Source of the DNA: Bacteroidota bacterium
Lineage (GTDB): Bacteria; Bacteroidota; Bacteroidia; Chitinophagales; BACL12
DNA length: 64,000 nucleotides
Assembly (NCBI GenBank): GCA_016715425.1
Contig: JADKAC010000003.1
Span: 62,001 to 126,000 of the forward strand
Reading direction: 5' to 3'
Shown here: positions 53,391 to 61,699 of the stretch, piece after piece
How positions within the stretch are numbered: position 1 is the stretch's first letter
How the letters are laid out: every line of letters starts with the position of its first letter
Made by a program: the position numbers and the translations under genes
Notes under the pieces: generated by a model
What the model was told of the DNA's origin: nothing
The model's input: only the letters and a program-made list of their open reading frames with translations
The model's database searches: none

Positions 53391-53402
53391 TGATATAAGT
53401 CA
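53391..53402. promoter_or_regulatory. Candidate Crp/Fnr-family site upstream of the nos operon
   Basis: TGATATAAGTCA has the TGA-N6-TCA form of Crp/Fnr-family operators (full Fnr consensus TTGAT-N4-ATCAA, matched only in part). Its distance of about 40 bases to the predicted start of nos transcription is that of a class II activator site. nos genes in other bacteria are often controlled by such anaerobic regulators. Inferred, not shown. Confidence 0.4.
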
Positions 53403-53422
53403 CTATTTTGGTTGAGTTTTAT

Positions 53423-53460
53423 TTTAAAGGAAAAATTTTAAGTACCCTATTTCCTTTAAA
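53423..53460. promoter_or_regulatory. Perfect 11-bp inverted repeat in the nos / steroid-reductase-like intergenic gap
   Basis: TTTAAAGGAAA (53423-53433) and its exact complement TTTCCTTTAAA (53450-53460) are separated by 16 bases. It could be an operator for either divergent gene or a hairpin; no T tract follows, so a terminator is unlikely. Confidence 0.45.
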
Positions 53461-53504
53461 TTCCTAAATAAGAATTTAAATAACTATACTCGCAGCTAAA
53501 ATGT

Positions 53505-54257
53505 ATGGATACGTATCAAAGATACTGGATTGCTTTATATTTTTGGGTATTGCTTGCTGTTATCATACTTCCTTTGCTGATAAAAGTGCGTGCTCCTTAT
53601 GGTCGTCATATACGCAGTGGCTGGGGTAAAATGATTGATAATCACTTAGGTTGGTTTTGGATGGAAGTACCTGCCTTGTTAGTGTTTCCACTGTTTGTAT
53701 TTTATGGTCCTGCTGAAAAAAACTGGATAAGTTGGTTACTCGTTTTCCTATGGATGTTGCATTATATAAACCGCACTTTAATATTCCCTTTTCGATTGCG
53801 CACAGGCAAGAAAAAAATGCCGCTTATTATTTTAATAATGGGTGTTGTATTTAATGTTATCAATGGATTTTTCAATGGATATTATCTGGGATTTATAAAT
53901 CAACCGCAAGCAGATGTTATTCAATGGCATACTGTGTTGGGAATTGTATTGTTTGCCGGCGGCATGGCAATCAATATCATTACTGATAATAAACTTATCC
54001 ATCTGCGCAAAAATGGAAATGGCTATACAATCCCCGAAGGTTGGTTGTTTCAATACATCAGTTGCCCGAATCATTTAGGAGAAATTATTGAGTGGATTGG
54101 TTTTGCACTAATCGCATGGAATTTTCCTGCATTCAGTTTTGCATTGTGGTCTTTTACCAATTTATTACCACGCACATTAAATCATCATGCATGGTATAAA
54201 GAAACGTTTCCCGATTATCCCAAAGAACGCAAAGCAGTTATTCCTTTAATTTTATAA
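53505..54257 (+). CDS. Steroid 5-alpha-reductase (SRD5A/DET2)-like membrane protein
   Basis: The 250-residue membrane protein has about six helices. The C-terminal signature of the 3-oxo-5-alpha-steroid 4-dehydrogenase family reads FQYISCPNHLGEIIEWIGFALIAW, then FSFALWSFTNLLPRTLNHHAWYKETFPDYPKERKAVIP. The N-H-x-G-E-I-I-E-W motif and the final H-x-W-Y-x-x-x-F-x-x-Y-P-x-x-R are those of plant DET2 and human SRD5A1. The family reduces 4-ene bonds of steroids or related lipids with NADPH. Bacterial substrates are mostly unknown. It starts 176 bases from the divergent nos operon and is followed one base later by an SDR gene. Confidence 0.85.
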   Translation: MDTYQRYWIALYFWVLLAVIILPLLIKVRAPYGRHIRSGWGKMIDNHLGWFWMEVPALLVFPLFVFYGPAEKNWISWLLVFLWMLHYINRTLIFPFRLRTGKKKMPLIILIMGVVFNVINGFFNGYYLGFINQPQADVIQWHTVLGIVLFAGGMAINIITDNKLIHLRKNGNGYTIPEGWLFQYISCPNHLGEIIEWIGFALIAWNFPAFSFALWSFTNLLPRTLNHHAWYKETFPDYPKERKAVIPLIL

Positions 54258-54258
54258 A

Positions 54259-55256
54259 ATGAAAATAGGCATTACAGGTGCCAGCGGACATGTTGGTGCA
54301 AACCTTTGCAGAGCATTATTGCAAAAGGATATCAGTTGCGGATTTCCGTGCATATCATTTCAAAAAGTATTGAAACATTAGCTGTAGAAAAAGTCACAAC
54401 TGATATTACAAATTATAATCAGGTAGAAATTTTTGTAAACGGATGTGATATCATTATTCATCTTGCAGCAAAAATTTCCATTGATGGCGATCCGAAAGGA
54501 ATTGTTTCTGCTATTAATTTACAGGGAACACAAAATGTAATAGCAGCCTGTGAAAAATTTAAAATAAAAAAGCTCATTCATTTCAGCAGCATTCATGCAT
54601 TTAATCCTTATCCTTTAATGGAAACATTAGATGAAAGCCGGGCTTATATTTCTGAAAAAGCAACTCCTTATGATTTGTCGAAAGTGATGGCAGAAAAAGA
54701 AATCTTACAAGCAAGAGAGCGAGGATTAAATGCAGTGATAATTTCACCCACTTCTATATTCGGTCCGCATGATTATTATCCTTCTTTATTGGGTAAGGCT
54801 ATGTTGGATATTTATCATCGTCGTATTCCGGCACTAACACCCGGCGGTTATGATTTTGTGTTTGTGGAAGATTTGGTGAAAGGCGTAATTGCAGTTATGG
54901 AAAATGATTGTCTGGCAGAAAAATATATTTTCAACGGCAATTATATAACGATTAAAAATGTAGCGGAAACAATTGCACAGGTATGTAATAAAAAATTATT
55001 CTACCGCATTATTCCATTTGAAATAATACAGATTGCCTTACCTATAATTCAAATGCATTCTTACCTTACCAATAAGCCCGCATTATTCACCAAAGAATCT
55101 ATGAATACATTGCGAATAAGTCCGCAGAAAATAAGTAGTGCTTTAGCTCAAAAAGAATTGGGTTATACCATTACCTCCTATCCGGAAGCAATTGCAAAAA
55201 CATTTGATTGGTATGCTGCGGAAGGAATGCTCACCGATAAAAAATCAGATAGGTAA
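54259..55256 (+). CDS. NAD-dependent epimerase/3-beta-HSD-like SDR protein, with a one-base frameshift
   Basis: The N-terminus is MKIGITGASGHVGANLCRALL, an extended SDR nucleotide loop (GxxGxxG). The frame then breaks in the A4 run at 54323-54326. With one more A it runs on as KGYQLRISVHI and then HLAAKISIDGD, FSSIHAF, YDLSKVMAE (YxxxK), ISPTSIFGPHDY and GGYDFVFVEDLVKGV, giving exactly 332 residues. The family includes 3-beta-hydroxysteroid dehydrogenases, dihydroflavonol reductases and nucleotide-sugar epimerases. The gene begins one base after the steroid 5-alpha-reductase-like gene, so a shared sterol/isoprenoid substrate is plausible. It overlaps the convergent antiporter gene by 26 bases. 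Confidence 0.85.
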
Positions 55257-56183
55257 CATAGGCAATATAGAGCAGGATAAAAATAATTCCGTGTGAGCGT
55301 ACAATGCGATGATGCTTTTCTACAGACACAAGGAAAAATAAAATCACTGTTGCTGCAATACAAACGATGACATCCAAATTCACACCCGGCCCAACAGGTA
55401 TTGGTTTGATTACAGAACTCAATCCAAGAATAAAGAAAATATTGAAAATATTACTACCTACCACATTCCCCACGGCGATATCACTTTTCTTTTTCATAGC
55501 AGCTACTACGGATGTTGCAAGTTCAGGAACCGAAGTGCCGGCAGCAACGATAGTTAATCCAATAACACGCTGCGACATACCAAGTGACTCGGCAATTCCG
55601 GTAGCACCATCCACCATAAATTTAGCACCTATAATTAGTCCGCAAAAACCGGTTAACAGCAGCACTAAAGTTTTCCATACCGGCAATATATTATAGCTTT
55701 CTATTTCATCGGGTGATGTACTTTTCGCAATGATAAATGTGTAGTACATAAAAATAATAAAGAAGGCAATAAGTATTAATCCATCGGTACGGTCTATTTC
55801 AGAAATACTATCATGATTTATTAAAATATCATTCACGCAAACAAACACAATGATTGCGGCAAGTAAACTAAGAGGTATCTCTTTAAATACAGTATTGCTA
55901 TGAACGGTTAAAGGAAATATAATAGAGGCAACTCCCAATATCAACAGAATATTAAAAATATTACTACCTATAATATTACCGATTGCCATCTCTGAATTGC
56001 CACTTATGGATGCAAAAATATTTACTGCTAACTCCGGACTGGAAGTACCAAATGCCACCACTGTTAAACCGATAACCAAATCATTTACCTTCCATTTTTT
56101 GCGAGAGAAGATGCACCGTCCACCAACCAGTTAGAACCAAAAACTACAATAGCTAAACCGATTATTAAATACACGTAATCCAT
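55231..56183 (-). CDS. Calcium/sodium antiporter (YrbG-like CaCA family), with a one-base frameshift
   Basis: Two alpha repeats of the CaCA family are visible: GLTVVAFGTSSPELAVNIFA with GNIIGSNIFNILLILG, and GLTIVAAGTSVPELATSVVAA with GNVVGSNIFNIFFILG, over about ten helices. The first helix (MDYVYLIIGLAIVVFGSNWLVDGASSLAK) lies in another frame because one base is missing from the T6 run at 56095-56100. With one more base the protein is exactly 317 residues and starts at 56183. The family exchanges Ca2+ for Na+ or H+ across the inner membrane. It converges with the SDR gene. Confidence 0.9.
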
Positions 56184-56975
56184 AAAGTATGCTTGAATAA
56201 TTTCACCGCAAATGTAGTGAATAGGGAATGTGATTAATGTGGTTAATGTGCGAATTGATTAGCGGATGAGATGATTAGCCGATGGAATGATTAGCAGATT
56301 GGATGATTAGCAGATTAGCTGATGAAAAAAAATGTGCAAATGTGCAAATGTGTAAATGTGCGAATTGATTAGCCGATGGGATGATTGCAGATTAGCCATT
56401 AAAAAAAGGGCAGAAAAGGCGAAGGGGGAGAAAGAAAAAAAAAGGAGGGGGGAGGGGAGATGGGATGATTAGCAGATTAGCCTATTAAAAAAAATGTGCA
56501 AATGTGCAAATGTGAAAATGTGAAAATGTGCGAATTGATTAGCAGATGGGATGATTAACAGATTAGCCGATGAGGTTAATGTGCAAATGTGTAAATGTGC
56601 ACGCCGATAGTTATCGTGGGAGCAGATGAGATGATTAGCAGATGAGTTGATTAGCAGATTAGCTAATAGGAATGTGCAAATTTGAGAATATGATTAATGT
56701 GAGAATGTGTTGAATGTGCAAATGGAATGCTTTGCAAATAAACCCGAAGGGTTGTCATTATTGTAACTAACTACACGAACAAAAAAAAACTAAACCCCGA
56801 AGGGGTGACATTATAAATTGACAATGGACGATTGACAGTTGACAATAAAAAAAACTTAGACCATTAACTTTTGACTTTGACAAAAAAAAATTCGGGTTCC
56901 GAGTTTCAATTGCTAAACGCTAATAGCCTTTTAAAAATCAGACGAACGATAATTTTTAAACCCGAAACTAGTAAC
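56184..56975. repeat. Long modular repeat region with polypurine tract and REP-like hairpins
   Basis: The 792-base gap upstream of the antiporter and downstream of uvrB is filled by repeats: at least four GTGCAAATGTGCAAATG blocks, each followed by GCGAATTGATTAGC-type and GATGATTAGCAGATTAGC-type words (56216-56720); a CCGATAGTTATCGTGGG palindrome (56603-56619); two CCCGAAGGG-type hairpins (56743-56755, 56791-56808); ATTGACAATGGACGATTGAC words (56816-56845) and TTCGGGTTCCGAGTTTC (56890-56906). A 40-base pure purine run stands at 56421-56460. No gene is supported. Confidence 0.8.
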
Positions 56976-59009
56976 TTATAAACTCCCAAACTTTTCTTCA
57001 AACAATTTTTCCAATCCATACATCTCATCACGATATCTTGCTGCCATTAAAAACTCCATGTCTTTAGCTGCCGCAATCATTTTCTTTTTGGTATCGGCAA
57101 TTGCTTTTTGTAATTGTGGTTTGGTCATATAACTCAACACCGGATCAGCAACCAGGGATGCATTTTCAGGTTCTACATACGCTATTTGTTCGTCGCCTTT
57201 TATTCTTAAAACAGATGCTTGTTTAAATATTTCTTCTGTGGATTTAATTACGGTTTGCGGAGTGATGCCATGCTTCTGATTGTATTCAATTTGTTTTGCT
57301 CTGCGTCTGTTTGTTTCATCAATAGTGCGCTGCATACTTCCTGTAATTTTATCCGCATACATAATAACTTTTCCATTCACATTTCTTGCAGCTCGTCCTG
57401 ATGTTTGTGTTAATGATCTTGTATTGCGCAAAAATCCTTCTTTATCTGCATCCATTATTGCCACCAAGCTTACTTCAGGTAAATCCAATCCTTCACGCAA
57501 TAAGTTTACACCCACCACTACATCTAATTTTCCAAGACGCAAATCACGCAAAATTTCAACACGTTCCAAAGTATCTACTTCACTGTGAATGTATCTGCAA
57601 CTCACCTGCATTTTTAATAAATATTTACTTAACTCTTCTGCCATACGTTTAGTAAGCGTGGTAACTAAAACACGTTCATTCGCTTTAATACGTTCATCAA
57701 TTTCTTCTAATAAATCATCAATCTGATTTAATGTTGGTCGCACTTCAATTGGCGGATCTAATAAACCTGTAGGCCGCACTACTTGCTCTACAATTACACC
57801 ACCTGATTGTTTTAATTCAAAATCACCGGGCGTTGCACTTACATAAATTGCCTGACCAATCACACCCATAAATTCATCAAAATTTAAAGGTCTGTTATCC
57901 ATTGCAGAAGGCAGTCGAAATCCGTATTCCACCAAATTTGTTTTGCGTGAACGATCACCACCATACATAGCACCAACCTGCGGAACACTCACATGACTTT
58001 CATCTATCACCAATAAAAAATCATCCGGAAAAAAATCGAGTAAGCAAAAAGGTCGTGAACCGGGTTTGCGTCTGTCGAAGAAACGAGAATAATTTTCAAT
58101 GCCATTACAGTAACCTAATTCCTTAATCATTTCGATATCAAAATTCACACGATCTTTTAATCGTTTTGCTTCAATATATTTTCCACTGCGTTCGAAGTAT
58201 GCCACTTGCTCATCCAATTCTTCATGAATCTCATGCAGTATTTGCGGAAAAATTTCTTTAGGTGCAATATATAGATTGGCAGGAAAAATGGCGATATGTT
58301 CTGCTGTTTCAATACGCTTATTTGTATCCGGATTTATCACTTCCATTTCTTCCACTTCATCACCAAAAAAAGTAATGCGATATGTATAATCTGCATACGC
58401 AGGATATACCTCTACTACATCGCCATTTACACGAAAAGTACCACGACGAAAATCTGCAACAGTGCGGGCATATAAAGAAGAAACCAGTGCATGTAAAAAC
58501 ACATTGCGACTAATGATATCTCCCTTGGTTAAGCGGATAATACTTTCTTTAAACTCAGCCGGATTACCGATTCCATAAATACAAGAAACTGTAGCAACCA
58601 CAATCACATCTCTTCTTCCACTTTGTAAACTGGATGAAGTTTTTAATCGCAATTTTTCTACTTCTTCATTTATAGATAAATCTTTTTCGATGTATGTATC
58701 CGTATGTGCAATGTATGCTTCGGGTTGATAATAATCGTAGTAACTCACAAAATACTCCACCGCATTATCCGGAAAAAATTGTTTGAATTCACCATACAAT
58801 TGCGCCACCAAAGTTTTGTTATGACTAAGCACTAAAGTTGGTCGTTGAATCTGTTGAATAACATTTGCAATCGTAAATGTTTTACCACTACCTGTAACAC
58901 CTAATAATACTTGCGCATGTTCACCCTCCTTCACTCCTTCTACCAATTGACGAATTGCATCAGGTTGATCTCCTGTCGGAACATATTGCGATGTAAGTTT
59001 AAAATCCAT
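56976..59009 (-). CDS. uvrB: Excinuclease ABC subunit B
   Basis: UvrB is the damage-verifying helicase-like subunit of nucleotide excision repair. The 677-residue protein (start MDFKLTSQYVPTGDQP at 59009) shows Walker A LGVTGSGKTFTIANV, the beta-hairpin EYFVSYYDYYQPEAYI, the DESH box VIDESHVSVPQ, helicase motifs V and VI (VGVNLLREGLDLPEVSLVAIMDAD, TSGRAARN), and a C-terminal UVR motif (LEKAI..TKKKMIAAAKDMEFLMAARYRDEM). A longer frame upstream to 59063 overlaps the likely promoter and the divergent gene's leader. Length and motifs are normal. Confidence 0.96.
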   Translation of the reverse strand: MDFKLTSQYVPTGDQPDAIRQLVEGVKEGEHAQVLLGVTGSGKTFTIANVIQQIQRPTLVLSHNKTLVAQLYGEFKQFFPDNAVEYFVSYYDYYQPEAYIAHTDTYIEKDLSINEEVEKLRLKTSSSLQSGRRDVIVVATVSCIYGIGNPAEFKESIIRLTKGDIISRNVFLHALVSSLYARTVADFRRGTFRVNGDVVEVYPAYADYTYRITFFGDEVEEMEVINPDTNKRIETAEHIAIFPANLYIAPKEIFPQILHEIHEELDEQVAYFERSGKYIEAKRLKDRVNFDIEMIKELGYCNGIENYSRFFDRRKPGSRPFCLLDFFPDDFLLVIDESHVSVPQVGAMYGGDRSRKTNLVEYGFRLPSAMDNRPLNFDEFMGVIGQAIYVSATPGDFELKQSGGVIVEQVVRPTGLLDPPIEVRPTLNQIDDLLEEIDERIKANERVLVTTLTKRMAEELSKYLLKMQVSCRYIHSEVDTLERVEILRDLRLGKLDVVVGVNLLREGLDLPEVSLVAIMDADKEGFLRNTRSLTQTSGRAARNVNGKVIMYADKITGSMQRTIDETNRRRAKQIEYNQKHGITPQTVIKSTEEIFKQASVLRIKGDEQIAYVEPENASLVADPVLSYMTKPQLQKAIADTKKKMIAAAKDMEFLMAARYRDEMYGLEKLFEEKFGSL

Positions 59010-59014
59010 AGAAA

Positions 59015-59022
59015 CAAAACTA
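59015..59022 (-). promoter_or_regulatory. Candidate -7 box for uvrB
   Basis: The minus strand reads TAGTTTTG, matching TAnnTTTG, just five bases before the uvrB ATG. This would give a nearly leaderless transcript, so a promoter further up is an alternative. Confidence 0.25.
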
Positions 59023-59074
59023 CAACTTTGACAAAAGGAAAATAGTTTAATACATTGTTGCAAAAAATAACTTT

Positions 59075-59082
59075 TAAATTTG
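59075..59082 (+). promoter_or_regulatory. -7 promoter box for the DUF5606 gene
   Basis: TAAATTTG matches TAnnTTTG, 16 bases before the ATG at 59099. A TTG at 59058-59060 may be the -33 element, at short spacing. Confidence 0.4.
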
Positions 59083-59098
59083 CAAAAAAATACAGAGT

Positions 59099-59590
59099 AT
59101 GAGAATTAAAGATATTGTATCCATCGGCGGCATGGCAGGTTTATATAAAATTGATGGACAAAAACCAAGCGGATTAATAGTTACCTCATTAACAGAAGGC
59201 TGGACAAAATTTGTTTCTAATCGTCAGCACATGTTTTCTCCATTAGAAAATATTTCCATTTATACAGATACAGATAATGTTGAACTTGCGGATGTATTGC
59301 TGGAAGTAAATAATAAAAAAGAAACAAATCCACCGGCAGATACAAAAGCAGATAATGCTGTGATACGGGAATGGTTTACGCAAATAGTACCTAACCACGA
59401 TCAGGAAAAAGTGTATATCAGCGATATTAAAAAATTGATTAAATGGTTTGATATTCTTGATGAGCACGGTGTAATTGCAGGCGAGATTGCAGCACGAAAA
59501 GAAGAAGCAGAAAATTCAGAATCAGTTGATGAAAACAATAAAGAAGAAAGTGTTGAAGAATCAACAGAAGAAGAAAAGTCTGATAAGTAA
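59099..59590 (+). CDS. DUF5606 family protein
   Basis: The 163-residue protein begins MRIKDIVSIGGMAGLYKID, the conserved start of the Bacteroidota DUF5606 family. A small SH3-like first domain (GLIVTSLTEGWTKFVSNRQHMFSPLENISIYT) is followed by a helical second domain (REWFTQIVPNHDQEKVYISDIKKLIKWFDIL) and an acidic low-complexity tail (EEAENSESVDENNKEES). No signal peptide; cytoplasmic. Function unknown. It is divergent from uvrB with an 89-base gap. Confidence 0.85.
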   Translation: MRIKDIVSIGGMAGLYKIDGQKPSGLIVTSLTEGWTKFVSNRQHMFSPLENISIYTDTDNVELADVLLEVNNKKETNPPADTKADNAVIREWFTQIVPNHDQEKVYISDIKKLIKWFDILDEHGVIAGEIAARKEEAENSESVDENNKEESVEESTEEEKSDK

Positions 59591-59593
59591 CAG

Positions 59594-60421
59594 TTAGAGT
59601 TTTACAAATTTTCCTGTAAAGATTTTATTTCCATCACTACATTGCAATACATAAATTCCGGCAGGTAAATTACTTACCTCCGCAGTTGCAATATTTTCAT
59701 TTGTTATATACTGTTCCATTACTTTATTTCCTTGCAGATTAAAAACAGATAATGTAATCGCATGGCTGAATGCAGTTAATTGTAATTGCAAAACATCCTG
59801 CACCGGATTATTTAAAATCACTATTGTATTCACCACAAATTGCTCAACAGATAATGGAATATTGGTGGAATCTTCCAACACAGTTATAGCATCAATATAA
59901 ATAGAATCTCCTGTTGCTTCATCATCATTATTTGCAGCATTCACTGCTACATAAAAAGTTACATCCCCTTCAGATGCTACCGGAGTCCATTCGAATGACC
60001 ATGATTTAGAATCCACACCACTATTTCCAGGAAGGGTATGTGTAATATATTTTTTAAAGCCTACAAACTTAGTTTGCAATTCATCCGTGCGAATCATCTC
60101 TCCCATTTTATCACCTTCCAGATTTTGTGGTGATGCCTGAAAACCAAATCGCACGCCACCCGGATTATTTACGGTAACAGTAATTGTATAAGTTTCTGAA
60201 GAGAGATAACCGGATTCGGGAATATTAGAAACAACTAATCCATCCATTGGTTTTGCAGTGCCCACATGACAATCCGTTTGCGCACAAGTGGCGTTATCGC
60301 CAGGTGAACCTGTGCTTCCTGAGGGCGCACCATCCGGTTTACCTTCAATTTTAAAACCACTGATAATTAAAATTGTAAAACCAAGTATTGCAATACATGA
60401 ATAAATAAATTTGTTGGACAT
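59594..60421 (-). CDS. Choice-of-anchor V domain protein with type A T9SS sorting domain
   Basis: From MSNKFIYSC at 60421 the protein has 275 residues: an N-terminal hydrophobic helix/signal, and then GAPSGSTGSPGDNATCAQTDCHVG, seen in parts, which is the choice-of-anchor V hallmark (G-x-P-x-G-x-T-G-x-P-G, then C...CH). A beta-sandwich follows to about residue 190. The C-terminal type A-like sorting domain has VFNLQGNKVMEQ and LPAGIYVLQCSDGNKIFTGKFVKL, in parts. It should be exported through the type IX system. Function unknown. It ends three bases from the convergent DUF5606 gene. Confidence 0.8.
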   Translation of the reverse strand: MSNKFIYSCIAILGFTILIISGFKIEGKPDGAPSGSTGSPGDNATCAQTDCHVGTAKPMDGLVVSNIPESGYLSSETYTITVTVNNPGGVRFGFQASPQNLEGDKMGEMIRTDELQTKFVGFKKYITHTLPGNSGVDSKSWSFEWTPVASEGDVTFYVAVNAANNDDEATGDSIYIDAITVLEDSTNIPLSVEQFVVNTIVILNNPVQDVLQLQLTAFSHAITLSVFNLQGNKVMEQYITNENIATAEVSNLPAGIYVLQCSDGNKIFTGKFVKL

Positions 60422-60507
60422 TTTTTTTTGAGTTTGAATATGCATCGAAAAGGTGCAACAATTTTTATTGGTATAAAAATAATTGAGGGAATCTTACAAA
60501 GTGTTTA

Positions 60508-60990
60508 CTATTTATTTTTCTCCCATTCTAAAATCTGTGCAGCGGCTTCTTTCGATTTTACTTTATGAATGATATGTGCAATCTTACCTTCTTCATCAAT
60601 TATAAAAGTGAGCCGATGAATACTTTGAATTGTTTTTCCCATAAATAATTTATCGCCAAACACACCATATTTATTTGCGATTTTTAAATCAGGATCATTG
60701 ATTAGTCGGAAAGGTAAATCATGTTTTTCTGCAAATTTTTTTTTGTTCTTTACAGTGCCTTTTGAAATACCAATGAGAATATATCCTGCTTTTTTTAATT
60801 GGGAAAAATTATCACGCAGATTACACACTTCAACTGTACAAGTTGGTGTAAGATCTCCCGGGTAAAAAAATAAAACTACTTTTTTACCAAGCGTACTTTT
60901 TAAATCAAATTTATTTTCATCCTGATCCAATCCACTAAATGCAGGTGCTTTCTTTCCTACTTTTAAATGTGTGATAGATTCCCGTTTCAT
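60508..60990 (-). CDS. bcp: Thioredoxin-dependent peroxiredoxin Bcp
   Basis: A BCP/PrxQ-type peroxiredoxin that reduces hydroperoxides. The 160-residue sequence has the peroxidatic Cys in FFYPGDLTPTCTVEVCNLRDN, with a second Cys five residues on as a possible resolving Cys, and the downstream GISKGTVKNKKKFAEKHDLPFRLINDPD segment typical of the family. It sits two bases from the LOG-family gene and likely belongs to the bcp-LOG-symporter run. Confidence 0.93.
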   Translation of the reverse strand: MKRESITHLKVGKKAPAFSGLDQDENKFDLKSTLGKKVVLFFYPGDLTPTCTVEVCNLRDNFSQLKKAGYILIGISKGTVKNKKKFAEKHDLPFRLINDPDLKIANKYGVFGDKLFMGKTIQSIHRLTFIIDEEGKIAHIIHKVKSKEAAAQILEWEKNK

Positions 60991-60991
60991 C

Positions 60992-61699
60992 TTAAAAATT
61001 TGGTCGCAATTGCGAGGTTGTATAAAACTGTGTTATATGAGTTACGGCTTCTTCAATATCATCGGTTATAAAAAATAAATCCATGTCTTCAGGACTAATA
61101 TTCGCTTCGTTATTCAACATCATTTTTTCAATCCATTCCAACAATCCATTCCAATATTCTTTTCCTATCAATACCACCGGCACTCGTTCGATTTTATGTG
61201 TTTGAATTAACGTAAGTGCTTCAAACAATTCATCCAACGTACCAAAACCACCGGGCATAAAAACAAATGCCTGCGCATATTTCACCAACATTACTTTCCT
61301 TACAAAAAAATAATTGAAATTGAAGAGTTTATCCTGATCAATATATGCATTATGCGATTGTTCAAAAGGCAATTCAATATTTAATCCCACTGATTTACCG
61401 TCTTCACTTTGCGCACCTTTATTACTTGCTTCCATAATTCCCGGACCGCCGCCAGTTATTATACCAAACCCTTCCTGCACTAATCTTCCGGCAAGTTTTT
61501 CTGCCGTCTTATAATACGGATTATCAGGATTTGTACGAGCAGAACCATATATAGAAATACACGGACCAATTTTATCCATGCGATCAAATCCTTCAACAAA
61601 TTCAGCCATAATTTTAAACATGCGCCAAGAAGATTGTGCACTGAATTCTGTCCAGTCCTTTGCTTTGTATATTTTTTTACGTCTGTATTTTTCGCTCAT
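60992..61699 (-). CDS. LOG-family protein (TIGR00730-type)
   Basis: The 235-residue protein has the LOG signature PGGFGTLDELFEALTLIQ and the nucleotide-binding-like GGGPGIMEASNKGA. The family cleaves nucleoside 5'-monophosphates to free bases and includes cytokinin-activating enzymes. A group of bacterial members acts as AMP/nucleotide 5'-monophosphate nucleosidases. The start overlaps the upstream symporter gene by 23 bases, so translation is linked. The exact substrate is not predictable. Confidence 0.9.
   Translation of the reverse strand: MSEKYRRKKIYKAKDWTEFSAQSSWRMFKIMAEFVEGFDRMDKIGPCISIYGSARTNPDNPYYKTAEKLAGRLVQEGFGIITGGGPGIMEASNKGAQSEDGKSVGLNIELPFEQSHNAYIDQDKLFNFNYFFVRKVMLVKYAQAFVFMPGGFGTLDELFEALTLIQTHKIERVPVVLIGKEYWNGLLEWIEKMMLNNEANISPEDMDLFFITDDIEEAVTHITQFYTTSQLRPNF

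Noticed and set aside
56216..56720. Regularly repeated GTGCAAATG blocks as a possible CRISPR array
   Set aside because: The repeated words are 9-18 bases, vary from copy to copy, are not separated by unique spacers of constant length, and no cas gene is near.
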